Assembly: GCA_964015035.1 (NCBI GenBank)
Contig: CAXHCA010000001.1
Location: 62,001 to 126,000 of the forward strand
DNA from: BQJU01 sp964015035
GTDB lineage: Bacteria > Bacteroidota > Bacteroidia > Chitinophagales > Saprospiraceae
Reading direction: 5' to 3'
DNA length: 64,000 bases
In this document: one piece after another, positions 17,093 to 26,192 of the stretch
How the letters are laid out: each line of letters begins with the position of its first letter
How positions within the stretch are numbered: the stretch's first letter is position 1
Translations under genes and position numbers: made by a program
Notes under the pieces: generated by a model
Database searches by the model: none
What the model was told of the DNA's origin: nothing
What the model saw: the letters and a program-made list of their open reading frames with translations, nothing else

Positions 17093-18367
17093 TTAAGCTT
17101 CCGTAAATAACAAAAACTTATTCTTTTTTCCATTTTCGACCAGCAGATACTGACCGTGAAGCAATTGGTTGTTGTCCACCTGAAATTCGTGATCCGTCAC
17201 CTTTTCTTTATTGACAGAAAGGGCATTTCCCTGGATAGCCCGGCGCGCTTCACCTTTTGAATTCAGGACCGCAGTATGCTCTGTTAGCAGATCTAGGATA
17301 TTGACTCCTGCTTCGACTACGGCAGCGGAAATGGCAAAGCTCGGAATTTCCTTTTTCACCATCTGCAGTGAGGTCTTATCCAACGTGCTGAGTCTTTGCT
17401 TATCAATTTTTCTGAACAATAAATCCGATACGTTCTTCGCCGCTTCTAAAGCTTCTTCCGAATGGATGCGAATGGTTAATTCTTCCGCCAAAGCCTCTTT
17501 TAGCCCCTGTGGATTATCTGCAAATTCCTTTTCCATAGCTTCCACTTCCTCTTTTGATTTGAGGGTGAAGTAGCGAATAAATTTTGGCACATCTTCATCG
17601 TTGGCCCGTATCCAAAACTGGTAAAACTCATACGGAGAAGTCCGATCCGGATCAAGCCAAAGGTTCCCTTTTTCTGATTTACCAAATTTGGAACCATCCG
17701 ATTTAGTCAAGAGTGGTGTCGTCACCGCGTAGGCTTTTTCACCCAGGTTTCGGCGGATAAATTCTGTGCCGGAGGTGATGTTCCCCCATTGATCTGATCC
17801 GCCCATTTGCAGAATACACTGCTTTTCTTGAAACAGGCATTGGAAGTCATAAGCCTGTAGTAACTGATAGCTAAATTCTGTAAAGGAGATGCCCGTTTCA
17901 ATCCGCTTTTTAACAGATTCTTTAGACATCATATAGTTGACCGTCAAGGTTTTTCCTACGGTGCGCAGGAAATCCAGCACGTTCATGTTATCGTAGAAGT
18001 CTTTGTTGTTGACAATCTCAGCGCGGTTGTCGCCGGTTTCAAACTCCAGAAATTTGGAGAAATACTTCGCCTGCTGACTGAGGTTGTAATCCAATTCGTC
18101 GGAGGTTTTGAGTTCGCGCTCCTTGTCTTTTCCGGAAGGATCGCCAATGCGGCCGGTGGCTCCACCCATCAATACGATCGGTTTGTGCCCAGACAATTGA
18201 AATAGCTTCAATAGCATGATCTGCACATAATTACCGATGGTCAAGGCCGGTGCAGTTGGATCAAAACCAATATAGCCGGTGATCATCCCTTTACTCAGTG
18301 CTTCTTCAATACCGGGCGTAGAATCCTGCAACATCCCCCGCCATTTGAGTTCCTCTAAAAAATCCAT
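17093..18367 (-). CDS. tyrS: Tyrosyl-tRNA synthetase
   Basis: Class I aminoacyl-tRNA synthetase charging tRNA-Tyr. At 424 residues it is of normal length. The HIGH-type motif is PTAPALTIGNY, the tyrosine pocket region includes LQAYDFQCL and QMGGSDQWGNI, and the KMSKS-type motif is KFGKSEKGN. A C-terminal S4-like RNA-binding domain follows (RRAIQGNALSVNKEKV). The start at 18367 (MDFLEELKWRGML) is chosen because it matches the family's N-terminus; a start 36 bases upstream adds twelve atypical residues. A -7 motif lies 76 bases upstream on the minus strand. Confidence 0.97.
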   Translation of the reverse strand: MDFLEELKWRGMLQDSTPGIEEALSKGMITGYIGFDPTAPALTIGNYVQIMLLKLFQLSGHKPIVLMGGATGRIGDPSGKDKERELKTSDELDYNLSQQAKYFSKFLEFETGDNRAEIVNNKDFYDNMNVLDFLRTVGKTLTVNYMMSKESVKKRIETGISFTEFSYQLLQAYDFQCLFQEKQCILQMGGSDQWGNITSGTEFIRRNLGEKAYAVTTPLLTKSDGSKFGKSEKGNLWLDPDRTSPYEFYQFWIRANDEDVPKFIRYFTLKSKEEVEAMEKEFADNPQGLKEALAEELTIRIHSEEALEAAKNVSDLLFRKIDKQRLSTLDKTSLQMVKKEIPSFAISAAVVEAGVNILDLLTEHTAVLNSKGEARRAIQGNALSVNKEKVTDHEFQVDNNQLLHGQYLLVENGKKNKFLLFTEA

Positions 18368-18442
18368 AACGATTAAATTCTGTAAGTGTATATTTAAGCT
18401 CAAAGTGGTCCTTGTGAAACAAGGCTTTCACTCAAGAAGGCA

Positions 18443-18450
18443 CAAATTTA
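18443..18450 (-). promoter_or_regulatory. -7 motif upstream of tyrS
   Basis: On the minus strand TAAATTTG matches the Bacteroidota -7 consensus TAnnTTTG, 76 bases before the tyrS ATG. The -33 element is not convincing. Confidence 0.4.
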
Positions 18451-18548
18451 GTTTTTTTCGCCATTAATATAAATTTGCGCTTCGGAGCTTATAACAATGG
18501 ATAAGAGAAATCTTTAGTTCCCCAAAAAGTATTAATTGTAAAAAAATG

Positions 18549-18680
18549 GTTCTTTGACAAATTCCGTGATTCAGCGCCAATCGAAAATGTAGAACAACGC
18601 TTTTAAAGGGGCTTTTGATTTACCTGTTAGCTTGGCCACAGCTTGTCCCGATTTTACATCGCGGAAATTTGTCCAAGAAC
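18549..18680 (+). repeat. Complete 132-bp inverted-repeat element, family 1
   Basis: The left end GTTCTTTGACAAATTCCG and the right end, read on the other strand GTTCTTGGACAAATTTCC, are terminal inverted repeats of about 22 bases with one mismatch-type change in each of two places and one single-base indel. The interior has no open reading frame. Related fragments occur at 43457-43508 (left half), 7793-7845 (right half) and 9532-9543 (end). A-rich stretches flank both ends, but a clean target-site duplication is not certain. The structure is that of a miniature inverted-repeat transposable element or a REP-like palindromic unit. Confidence 0.8.
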
Positions 18681-18759
18681 GAAAAAAATAAAACACTTGG
18701 TCCAGTGTAGCTTCCTCTGTTGGATTTTGCATAAATTAGCGGCCATTTGTACCGAATTT

Positions 18760-20055
18760 ATGAATTTATCTTATTTCATAGCTCGAAAGGTAGCCGCATC
18801 TGGAACGCGATCTTTTTCCCGGCTCATCATCCGAATTGCGGTTATTGCAGTGGCATTGAGTGTGGCTGTGATGATTATTGCCACGGCTTTGATTGCAGGC
18901 TTTAAAAAAGAAATCAGCAGTAAGATTTTTGGCTTTTGGGGCCATATCCATATTACGGATACCAGCATTGACCGTTCATTACTCGATGTGGTTCCGGTGG
19001 ACATTAATCAAGCTTTTTACCCGAGTCTCGATACGATTAAACAAGTAAAATACTGGACCTTAGAAACGGTATTAGGGCGAGAGGTCGAAGTGGAAAAGGT
19101 GTCTAAGGCAGGGGTCAGACACATTCAGGTTTTTGCCATCAAACCGGGGATCATCAAATCCAAGGATGAAATTGAAGGGATTATTTTAAAAGGGATCGCT
19201 CCGGATTTTGATTGGCAATTTTTGGAAAACTATTTGCAGGAAGGCAAACCTATCGAATTGTCGGATAGTGTGCCTTCGCGGCAAATTTTAATTTCCCGCC
19301 AAACGGCTAATCGACTTAAAGTGGGACTACAGGATAGTCTGGACATTCATTTTGTTGAAAAGGGAGAACAACTTACCCGACGCTTTTACATCTGTGGCAT
19401 TTATAAAACGGGATTAGAGGAATACGATCAGAAATTTGCCTTAGTCGATATCAAACAAATTCGCCAAATATTAGGCTGGAATGACCAACAGGTAAGCGGC
19501 TTTGAGGTGTTTATCGATGATATTGACGACTTGATGCCTATTACAGAATACATTTATTACGATCTTCTCCCTCCCGAATTGTATGCGGAGACCATCCGTG
19601 AAAAATTCCGGGAGATTTTCGAATGGCTGGAGTTGCAAAACATCAACGAGGTTGTCATTTTAGCTCTGATGATCCTGGTCGCCATTATTAATATGGTAAC
19701 CGCCCTGATGATCCTGATTTTAGAGCGGACCAACATGATTGGCACTCTCAAGGCCTTAGGCAGTTCAAATTGGAGCATTCGCCGCATCTTTATTTATTAT
19801 GCGGCCTACATTATTCTCACCGGCCTTTTCTGGGGCAACCTGGTGGGTATTGGCTTGTGTGTATTGCAGGATCAATTTGAGTTCATCAAACTCTCGGAAG
19901 AGAACTATTACCTTTCAGTAGCTCCGGTAGAAATCAAGCTTTGGTCAGTATTTCTCTTAAACATTGGCACCCTCTTTATCACGCTGATTTTTTTGGTTGC
20001 TCCTTCCTATCTGGTCACCAGAATAGACCCGGTAAAGGCCATTCGCTTCAAATAA
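18760..20055 (+). CDS. FtsX/LolE-type ABC transporter permease
   Basis: A 431-residue permease of the MacB/LolCE/FtsX superfamily, which works with an ABC ATPase at the inner membrane, for example in lipoprotein release. It has an N-terminal helix (IRIAVIAVALSVAVMIIATALIAGF), a periplasmic domain of about 230 residues, and three C-terminal helices, the first preceded by an FtsX-like NINEVVILALMILVAIINMVTALMILILERTNMIGTLKALG motif. The start at 18760 (MNLSYFIARKV) is preferred over an earlier in-frame ATG that falls inside the repeat element. No ATPase gene is adjacent, as is usual for the LolE-like Bacteroidota form; the precise substrate is inferred. Confidence 0.88.
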   Translation: MNLSYFIARKVAASGTRSFSRLIIRIAVIAVALSVAVMIIATALIAGFKKEISSKIFGFWGHIHITDTSIDRSLLDVVPVDINQAFYPSLDTIKQVKYWTLETVLGREVEVEKVSKAGVRHIQVFAIKPGIIKSKDEIEGIILKGIAPDFDWQFLENYLQEGKPIELSDSVPSRQILISRQTANRLKVGLQDSLDIHFVEKGEQLTRRFYICGIYKTGLEEYDQKFALVDIKQIRQILGWNDQQVSGFEVFIDDIDDLMPITEYIYYDLLPPELYAETIREKFREIFEWLELQNINEVVILALMILVAIINMVTALMILILERTNMIGTLKALGSSNWSIRRIFIYYAAYIILTGLFWGNLVGIGLCVLQDQFEFIKLSEENYYLSVAPVEIKLWSVFLLNIGTLFITLIFLVAPSYLVTRIDPVKAIRFK

Positions 20056-20073
20056 AGGGCAACGGGAAGAAAT

Positions 20074-20817
20074 ATGAGAGGCCTAAAATGGAGATTGCAA
20101 AATACTTTTTGGGGATTGAGAGACCTTTTTATGCTCCTTCCGCTTCGTCTCCTTCGCTTTTTTCAGCATTTTGGGCAACCCGTCAATCCGATTTATCGGG
20201 AAGTTTTTCCACGTAGTTATCCGCTTTTCTGGGGTTTGGAAGTTTTGATCCGATTCCTGGAAATTCTAGGTATTGGCGATCTATACCAAATCATCAGTGG
20301 TTGGCTAAAATTTAACACCCGGCCGCTGATGAACACCGAAAAGGAAATACTGGCAACGATCTTTGGGCCTGGGTTTCCCTTTCACCGCATCCATATTGAT
20401 GAATGGGCGCTGCTTGGCCCTCCACAAATGCAAATTTGCTATGTCAGCTTTTGGACCATTAATAGTTGGCGGCAAATGTCAACCTGTCTATTGGTTCACG
20501 AGATGGTCCATGTCTGGCAATATCAGCAATTGGGCATGGTTTATATTCCCCGGGCATTGGCTGCCCAAGGTTCTCATCTAGGCTACAATTACGGTGGGGT
20601 AGGTGTGTTGCAAAGGGTTTATGCACAAGAAGGAAAATTGTCTGGTTTTAATTTGGAACAACAGGCCGATATCATTGCCGATTACTGTAGAATCAAAAAG
20701 GGATTGGGGCCCTCATGGGGAGTGGGCAGTTGGGTGGATTTACCATTCTATCAATATTTTGTAGATCAATTGATTTTGCCAACTTCATCTGCAAAAAAAT
20801 GGACCTTCTCAAAATAG
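20074..20817 (+). CDS. Putative zinc metalloprotease-like protein (HEMVH)
   Basis: A 247-residue protein with a putative zinc site HEMVH at residues 142-146 (LLVHEMVHVWQYQ) and a downstream acidic segment NLEQQADIIADYC that could give the third ligand. The HExxHxW pattern recalls the DUF4157/'vgr-related' group. The N-terminal 90 residues are hydrophobic and basic, with LRDLFMLLPLRLLRFF, possibly membrane-associated. It follows the permease by 18 bases on the same strand, so the two may be co-transcribed. Protease activity is inferred from the motif only. Confidence 0.75.
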   Translation: MRGLKWRLQNTFWGLRDLFMLLPLRLLRFFQHFGQPVNPIYREVFPRSYPLFWGLEVLIRFLEILGIGDLYQIISGWLKFNTRPLMNTEKEILATIFGPGFPFHRIHIDEWALLGPPQMQICYVSFWTINSWRQMSTCLLVHEMVHVWQYQQLGMVYIPRALAAQGSHLGYNYGGVGVLQRVYAQEGKLSGFNLEQQADIIADYCRIKKGLGPSWGVGSWVDLPFYQYFVDQLILPTSSAKKWTFSK

Positions 20818-20942
20818 CCGCAAGGAATAAACAGTTAGTAGTAACCATTTCCAAATGAATAATCGTAAGTTTGTGGCTGCTTGAGCAAAATGGTTTTCCA
20901 AGCGGACAATGCTTCTTTTATCGGAATTGAAATACGCCAGGA

Positions 20943-21890
20943 ATGGTTAGATATTACGCAAAAGTAGACGGGCGCCTAAAGGAGTTGGAAGAACCGGGCA
21001 CATCTTGCTGGGTGAATATCTCGCCACCTTTTAGCCATGAAGAATTGGAGGAAATCGCACAGCAATTTTTCCTCCCACTTGACTTCCTGACGGACTCACT
21101 TGATATTGACGAACGGTCCCGTTATGAACGAGAGGAGGATGTACGTCTTATCGTGCTGAATACTCCCATCCTGAACGAGGTGGAAGACGTCAATGATGCG
21201 ATTTACATCACAGTGCCGATCGGTATTATCCTCACGCCTGATTATATCATCACGATTACTTCTTTCGAAAATCCGGTCTTGCAGCGCTTTTTGGATGATA
21301 AAGTGAAAAACTTTAATCCTGGAAATGAAAGTTTGTTTGTCCTGCAAATTTTAGAGCAGAATGTCCACCGCTTTTTGACTTGCCTGAAAAAACTCAACCT
21401 CAAGCGCAACCTGATTGAAAAAGAGTTATATGATTCCAGCAGAAATAAAGAGCTAACCCAGCTGCTAAGCATCGAAAAAAGTTTGGTGTATTTTGTGAAT
21501 TCGCTGAGCGCCAATGAATTGCTCAAGATGAAGATGAAAAGGTCTGATTTTTTGCAAATCCGGAATGACGAAGATCAAGCAGATTTATTTGAAGACATTA
21601 TCATTGACAACAGCCAGGCCTTGGAAATGGCCAACATCTACACCAATATTCTAAACGGTACGATGGATGCCTACGGCTCCATTATTTCCAATAACCTAAA
21701 TATTACCATTCGCCGACTCACCCTCATCACCATTATTCTAATGGTTCCCACCTTGGTGGCCAGTTTTTACGGCATGAATGTGAATTTGCCTTTTATGGAA
21801 AATCCGAATGCCATTTACTATATCGTAACCTTCTCATTGGCTATTAGCGCATTAGTGGCATGGTATTTCCAACGAAAGCGACTTTTCTAA
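20943..21890 (+). CDS. corA: CorA-family magnesium/cobalt transporter
   Basis: Pentameric divalent-cation channel of the CorA family. At 315 residues it has a cytoplasmic N-terminal domain, a long helical stalk, and two C-terminal transmembrane helices; the signature YGMNVNLPF has GMN at residues 277-279 at the end of the first helix. The segment DYIITITSFENPVLQRF and the long helix with LLSIEKSLVYFVNSLSAN are typical. It stands between the protease-like gene and the nrd leader, and no shared transcript is evident. Confidence 0.93.
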   Translation: MVRYYAKVDGRLKELEEPGTSCWVNISPPFSHEELEEIAQQFFLPLDFLTDSLDIDERSRYEREEDVRLIVLNTPILNEVEDVNDAIYITVPIGIILTPDYIITITSFENPVLQRFLDDKVKNFNPGNESLFVLQILEQNVHRFLTCLKKLNLKRNLIEKELYDSSRNKELTQLLSIEKSLVYFVNSLSANELLKMKMKRSDFLQIRNDEDQADLFEDIIIDNSQALEMANIYTNILNGTMDAYGSIISNNLNITIRRLTLITIILMVPTLVASFYGMNVNLPFMENPNAIYYIVTFSLAISALVAWYFQRKRLF

Positions 21891-22300
21891 TTGATTTTCT
21901 TCTGTTTATACATTCTTATTGCTAATAGATAACTATTTTGATTACAGGGTAGTTAGTTTTCAACATCGAGTTATCCACATTGTGGAAAAATAAACTAACT
22001 TTAGAATGAGTTGATTGCCAAGTGTTTATAATAGTTATTCACATATTGTTAATAACTTGCTCGATATTTTACCGATTTCCTAAGCGGATAATTATTAATT
22101 TAGTGCTAATTACAAAGAGAGAAAACTTAAACCCACTTACAGAAGGGAATAATCAAACAGCAGCGTATTTAGGCAGTCATTCCCAAGCTTGATTATCGTC
22201 TTGCTTGGGTTAAAAATGCTGTGCACTAAGTGTTTAAGCGACTTTACAAGGGGTTTCAGAGAAAAACCGCAATCTTAAAACCAAAAAAAATATAGGAAGA
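21891..22300. other. Long AT-rich leader before nrdB
   Basis: This 410-bp region carries no gene. It holds a cluster of DnaA-box-like sequences (21971-22055) and a 7-bp hairpin with arms at 22182-22188 and 22203-22209. It is AT-rich through the first half. Its length before a nucleotide-metabolism operon suggests complex control, or part of a replication origin. Confidence 0.6.
21971..22055. promoter_or_regulatory. Cluster of DnaA-box-like sequences
   Basis: TTATCCACA (21971-21979) is a perfect match to the classic DnaA box, followed immediately by TGTGGAAAA (21981-21989), the inverted form of TTTTCCACA, and by TTATTCACA at 22035-22043. TGTTAATAA at 22047-22055 is a one-mismatch inverted copy. 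Known in E. coli, DnaA regulates nrdAB; here the cluster lies about 250-330 bases before nrdB. Confidence 0.55.
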
Positions 22301-23278
22301 ATGACAGTGTTAGCCGAGCCAATCCTGGCAGAAAATCCAAATCGATTTGTATTATTTCCCATTCAACACGACGATATCTGGGCATATTATAAAAAATCCG
22401 AAGCTAGTTTCTGGACAGCGGAGGAGATAGACCTTTCCCAGGACATGACCGATTGGAGTAATAAACTCAATGATGATGAGCGTCACTTTGTAAAACATGT
22501 TTTGGCATTTTTTGCAGCAAGTGACGGTATTGTAAATGAAAATCTAGCTGAAAATTTTGTGAGTGAGGTCCAATACACCGAGGCCAAGTTCTTTTATGGT
22601 TTTCAGATCATGATGGAAAACATCCATTCTGAAACCTACTCCTTATTAATAGATACCTATATCAGCGACAATAAAGAGAAGGACTACCTCTTTAATGCCA
22701 TTGAACACATGGATTGTGTCAAGAAAAAGGCAAACTGGGCATTACGTTGGATTGACAATGGCAGTTTCGCCGAACGACTCATTGCCTTTGCTGCAGTAGA
22801 AGGGATCTTCTTTTCAGGGTCATTTTGTTCCATTTTTTGGTTAAAAAAGAGGGGGTTGATGCCCGGACTATCCTTTTCTAACGAATTGATCTCCCGCGAT
22901 GAAGGCATGCACTGTGATTTCGCCTGTTTGTTATACAATGATCACATAATCAATAAGTTACCAGAAGACACGGTTCGTGGCATCATTGAAGATGCCGTGA
23001 AGATTGAGAAGGAATTTGTATCCGATGCTCTGCCTGTCAATCTGATCGGTATGAATTCGGATCTAATGTGTCAGTACATTGAATTTGTGGCCGATCGTTT
23101 GTTGGCTGCATTGGGGCAGCAGAAGATTTACAAGGTAGAAAATCCATTCCCTTGGATGGACTTGATTTCGTTGCAAGGCAAAACCAACTTCTTTGAAAAG
23201 AGGGTGGGGGACTACCAAAAATCTGGTGTGATGACCGACCGTGAAAAGCAGGTTTTCTCACTTGATGAAGACTTTTAA
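22301..23278 (+). CDS. nrdB: Ribonucleotide reductase class Ia, beta subunit
   Basis: Small subunit that holds the di-iron/tyrosyl radical used by NrdA to reduce ribonucleotides to deoxyribonucleotides. The radical site is intact: ENIHSETY gives Glu106, His109 and the radical Tyr113 in the E. coli spacing, followed by a VEGIFF iron-binding segment and EGMHCDFAC as the second ExxH. The C-terminus ends FSLDEDF, the peptide that docks on NrdA. At 325 residues it is of normal length. It is followed by nrdA after 69 bases, and preceded by a long leader with DnaA-like sites. Confidence 0.97.
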   Translation: MTVLAEPILAENPNRFVLFPIQHDDIWAYYKKSEASFWTAEEIDLSQDMTDWSNKLNDDERHFVKHVLAFFAASDGIVNENLAENFVSEVQYTEAKFFYGFQIMMENIHSETYSLLIDTYISDNKEKDYLFNAIEHMDCVKKKANWALRWIDNGSFAERLIAFAAVEGIFFSGSFCSIFWLKKRGLMPGLSFSNELISRDEGMHCDFACLLYNDHIINKLPEDTVRGIIEDAVKIEKEFVSDALPVNLIGMNSDLMCQYIEFVADRLLAALGQQKIYKVENPFPWMDLISLQGKTNFFEKRVGDYQKSGVMTDREKQVFSLDEDF

Positions 23279-23347
23279 AACTACAGACTCATCACATTCA
23301 TCCCTAATTTGATTTTCTAATTTTCAAAACCTCCAAAATCCTGTACT

Positions 23348-25750
23348 ATGGAAGTAGTTAAAAGAACCGGCAAGCGAGAGGACGTCAGCTTTGATAAAAT
23401 TACCGCTAGAATAAAAAAATTGGTCTATGGTCTAAATCCTCATTATATTGACCCAATTGAAATTGCCAAAAAGGTCATTCAGGGGTTATACGATGGTGTG
23501 ACCACTACAGAATTGGATAACCTGGCCGCAGAAACAGCTGCAACCATGGCCGTTGCGCATCCGGATTATGCGCTGTTAGCTGCCCGGATCTCGGTGTCTA
23601 ATTTGCATAAAAACACCGATAAGTCCTTTTCCAGGACCATGAAAGCACTATACAACTATATTGATCCTAAAACCAACGAAAAGGCGGGATTGATTGGTGA
23701 GGAGACCTATAAGATTATCTGGAAAAACCGCGACCAACTCGACTCAGCCATTATTTATGACCGGGACTACAGCTTTGATTTTTTTGGATTTAAAACACTG
23801 GAAAGATCTTATTTGTTGCGCATGAATGGCAAGGTCGTTGAACGGCCACAACACATGCTGATGCGGGCCGCTGTTGGTATTCACGGTGAAGACATTGAAG
23901 CCGCCATAGAGACCTACAACTTGATGTCTGAAAAGTGGTTTATCCACGCTACGCCGACGTTGTTTAATGCCGGTACGCCAAAACCACAATTGTCTTCTTG
24001 TTTTTTGCTTTCAGTGACCGATGACAGCATCTCTGGTATTTTTGAAACACTGTCTCGCTGTGCCAAGATTTCACAATCTGCAGGGGGCATTGGTTTGAGT
24101 ATCCACAATGTTCGAGCTAAGGGGAGCTACATCAAAGGCACCGGTGGTACTTCAAATGGTATCATTCCAATGTTGAAGGTATACAATGACACCGCTCGTT
24201 ATGTTGATCAAGGTGGTGGAAAACGGAAGGGCGCCTTTGCCATTTATCTGGAGCCATGGCATGCCGATATTTTTGAATTCCTGGATCTGAAGAAGAATCA
24301 CGGTAAAGAAGAAATGCGTGCCCGTGATTTGTTTTACGCCATGTGGATTCCTGACCTGTTCATGGAGCGGGTCAAAGCAGATGGTGAGTGGTCATTGTTC
24401 TGTCCCAATGAGGCTTCAGGCCTTTTTGATTGTTATGGCGGCGAATTTGAAGCTCTGTATCACCGATATGAGCAGGAAGGCCGTGCTAGGAAGGTGGTAA
24501 AAGCACAGGAGCTATGGTTCGCTATTCTCGAATCTCAGATTGAGACAGGTACGCCTTATATCCTTTATAAGGACGCGGCCAATAGAAAATCTAACCAGAA
24601 AAATTTGGGGACAATTCGCTCCAGCAACCTTTGTACGGAAATCATGGAGTATACCTCAAAAGATGAGGTAGCCGTGTGTAATTTGGCCTCCATTTCTCTG
24701 GGTAAATTTGTGAAAGAAGACGGTACCTATGATTTTGAAAAGCTATACCATATCTCTCGCGTAGTCACCCGCAACCTAAATAAGGTGATCGATGTCAATT
24801 ATTATCCGATTCCTGAAGCTCGTAATTCTAATATGCGCCACCGCCCGGTAGGAATTGGGGTGCAAGGATTGGCCGATGCCTTTATCTTGATGCGTCATCC
24901 TTTTGACAGTCCGGAGGCTGCTAAGCTGAATCGCGATATTTTTGAAACTATTTATTATGCGGCTTTGACAGAGTCTTGTGCGCTTGCCGAGAAAGATGGC
25001 CCATATGAATCATACGAAGGATCTCCAGCTAGTCAGGGAGAACTACAATATGACCTTTGGGGCGTAACGCCTAGCGATCGTTGGGACTGGAAAGCCTTAA
25101 AGGCTCAGATTAAAAAGCACGGATTGCGCAATAGCTTATTAGTTGCGCCAATGCCTACCGCTTCCACTTCTCAGATTTTAGGTAACAATGAGTGTTTTGA
25201 GCCTTATACTTCCAATATTTACAGCCGTCGAACCTTGTCCGGTGAATACATTGTAGTCAATAAACACCTACTGAAAGACCTTATCGGTTTGGGGCTTTGG
25301 ACAGACGAAATGAAACACCGCTTGATGGCTTCCAATGGATCAGTACAGGAAATTGACGGTATTCCTGATGATCTAAAAGCACTTTATAAAACGACATGGG
25401 AACTTAGCCAGAAAGCCATTATTGACATGGCCGCTGATCGGGGGGCATTCATTTGTCAAAGCCAGAGTATGAATCTCTTTGTTGAGAATCCAAACTACGG
25501 AAAGTTGTCTTCTATGCACTTTTATGCCTGGCAGAAGGGCTTAAAAACCGGTATGTATTACCTGCGTTCGAAGGCTGCAACCGATCCGATCAAATTTACC
25601 GTAGATCAAGGCGTAAAGGTAAAAAATGCACCTCAAGCAGTAACTGCTGGAGCTGGTGCCACCGTAACCTTGGTGAGTCCAGAAGTGGATCCCGCACAAG
25701 GACAAGTGTGCAACCTGGATGATCCGGATTGTTTGATGTGCGGAAGCTAA
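23348..25750 (+). CDS. nrdA: Ribonucleotide reductase class Ia, alpha subunit
   Basis: Catalytic subunit of ribonucleotide reductase. Residues 1-90 form an ATP-cone (VVKRTGKREDVSFDKITARIKKLVYGL), the allosteric activity domain. The barrel includes LSSCFLL for the first active-site Cys, SQSAGGIGLSIHNVRA, NLCTEIMEY and SNIYSRRTLSGEY; residues 795-798 are a CLMC redox pair that accepts electrons from thioredoxin or glutaredoxin. Length 800 is normal. It is co-directional with nrdB and is followed 25 bases later by a strong terminator. Confidence 0.97.
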   Translation: MEVVKRTGKREDVSFDKITARIKKLVYGLNPHYIDPIEIAKKVIQGLYDGVTTTELDNLAAETAATMAVAHPDYALLAARISVSNLHKNTDKSFSRTMKALYNYIDPKTNEKAGLIGEETYKIIWKNRDQLDSAIIYDRDYSFDFFGFKTLERSYLLRMNGKVVERPQHMLMRAAVGIHGEDIEAAIETYNLMSEKWFIHATPTLFNAGTPKPQLSSCFLLSVTDDSISGIFETLSRCAKISQSAGGIGLSIHNVRAKGSYIKGTGGTSNGIIPMLKVYNDTARYVDQGGGKRKGAFAIYLEPWHADIFEFLDLKKNHGKEEMRARDLFYAMWIPDLFMERVKADGEWSLFCPNEASGLFDCYGGEFEALYHRYEQEGRARKVVKAQELWFAILESQIETGTPYILYKDAANRKSNQKNLGTIRSSNLCTEIMEYTSKDEVAVCNLASISLGKFVKEDGTYDFEKLYHISRVVTRNLNKVIDVNYYPIPEARNSNMRHRPVGIGVQGLADAFILMRHPFDSPEAAKLNRDIFETIYYAALTESCALAEKDGPYESYEGSPASQGELQYDLWGVTPSDRWDWKALKAQIKKHGLRNSLLVAPMPTASTSQILGNNECFEPYTSNIYSRRTLSGEYIVVNKHLLKDLIGLGLWTDEMKHRLMASNGSVQEIDGIPDDLKALYKTTWELSQKAIIDMAADRGAFICQSQSMNLFVENPNYGKLSSMHFYAWQKGLKTGMYYLRSKAATDPIKFTVDQGVKVKNAPQAVTAGAGATVTLVSPEVDPAQGQVCNLDDPDCLMCGS

Positions 25751-25775
25751 TACTAATTTTGACTTACTGATATTT

Positions 25776-25810
25776 AGGCGACCTGTTATTTCCAGGTCGC
25801 CTTTTTTTTT
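25776..25810 (+). terminator. Rho-independent terminator after nrdA
   Basis: AGGCGACCTG and CAGGTCGCCT pair perfectly as a 10-bp GC-rich stem with a 7-base loop, followed by a run of nine T. This is the clearest intrinsic terminator in the window. Confidence 0.93.
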
Positions 25811-26192
25811 GAGAATACTTCGGTTTATTTTTAAAATTTGCGACCTTTGCGGGAGAATCACAGCAAGGGCCAATCTATATACGAATTTGGGAAGGGAAAT
25901 CCCGAAGCCAATGGTTTGGTTGATCGTAAAGTTGAAAAAAATACTTACCAATCCAATTTGTCTGCAGAAGCTGCTGTTCTCACGAAATGTAGGAGAGCAA
26001 CGGCTTACATATCGAACATTACTTTTGAGAAAACTTACTAAACTAACCTGTATTACCAGGTTGGTCTTACCCCTTCAGTTATAATAACCTTAGTGAAAAG
26101 AGTAATTCTTATGGTTTGCCAAATTCGGTGACCATTGGCTTATTTTTTTCTTAATAAAATTGACTCGGTAAGTTTTTATACAAAAGCATGAC
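25811..26192. other. Intergenic gap before outer-membrane pair
   Basis: A 382-bp gap between nrdA and the OmpA/TSP3 gene. It contains a TTTGCGACCTTTGCGG stretch at about 25837-25853 that resembles a promoter -7 region, so a long untranslated leader or small RNA is possible. Short open frames in this region lack an ATG and look non-coding. No known riboswitch was recognised. Confidence 0.4.

Larger units (their letters stand above)
18404..18759. other. Intergenic region holding repeat element
   Basis: A 356-bp gap between the divergent tyrS and permease genes. It contains the complete family 1 element (18549-18680), a minus-strand -7 motif for tyrS and a plus-strand TAAATTTG at 18470-18477 that may belong to the rightward transcript. 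No coding sequence was found. Confidence 0.7.

Noticed and set aside
21891..22300. Chromosome replication origin.
   Set aside because: The DnaA-like boxes are suggestive, but without GC-skew and whole-genome data the region is better called a regulatory leader; left as a finding.
25809..26084. Short open frames of 67 and 91 codons in the nrdA downstream gap.
   Set aside because: The first has only a TTG start and both read as random sequence; no promoter or conserved motif supports either.
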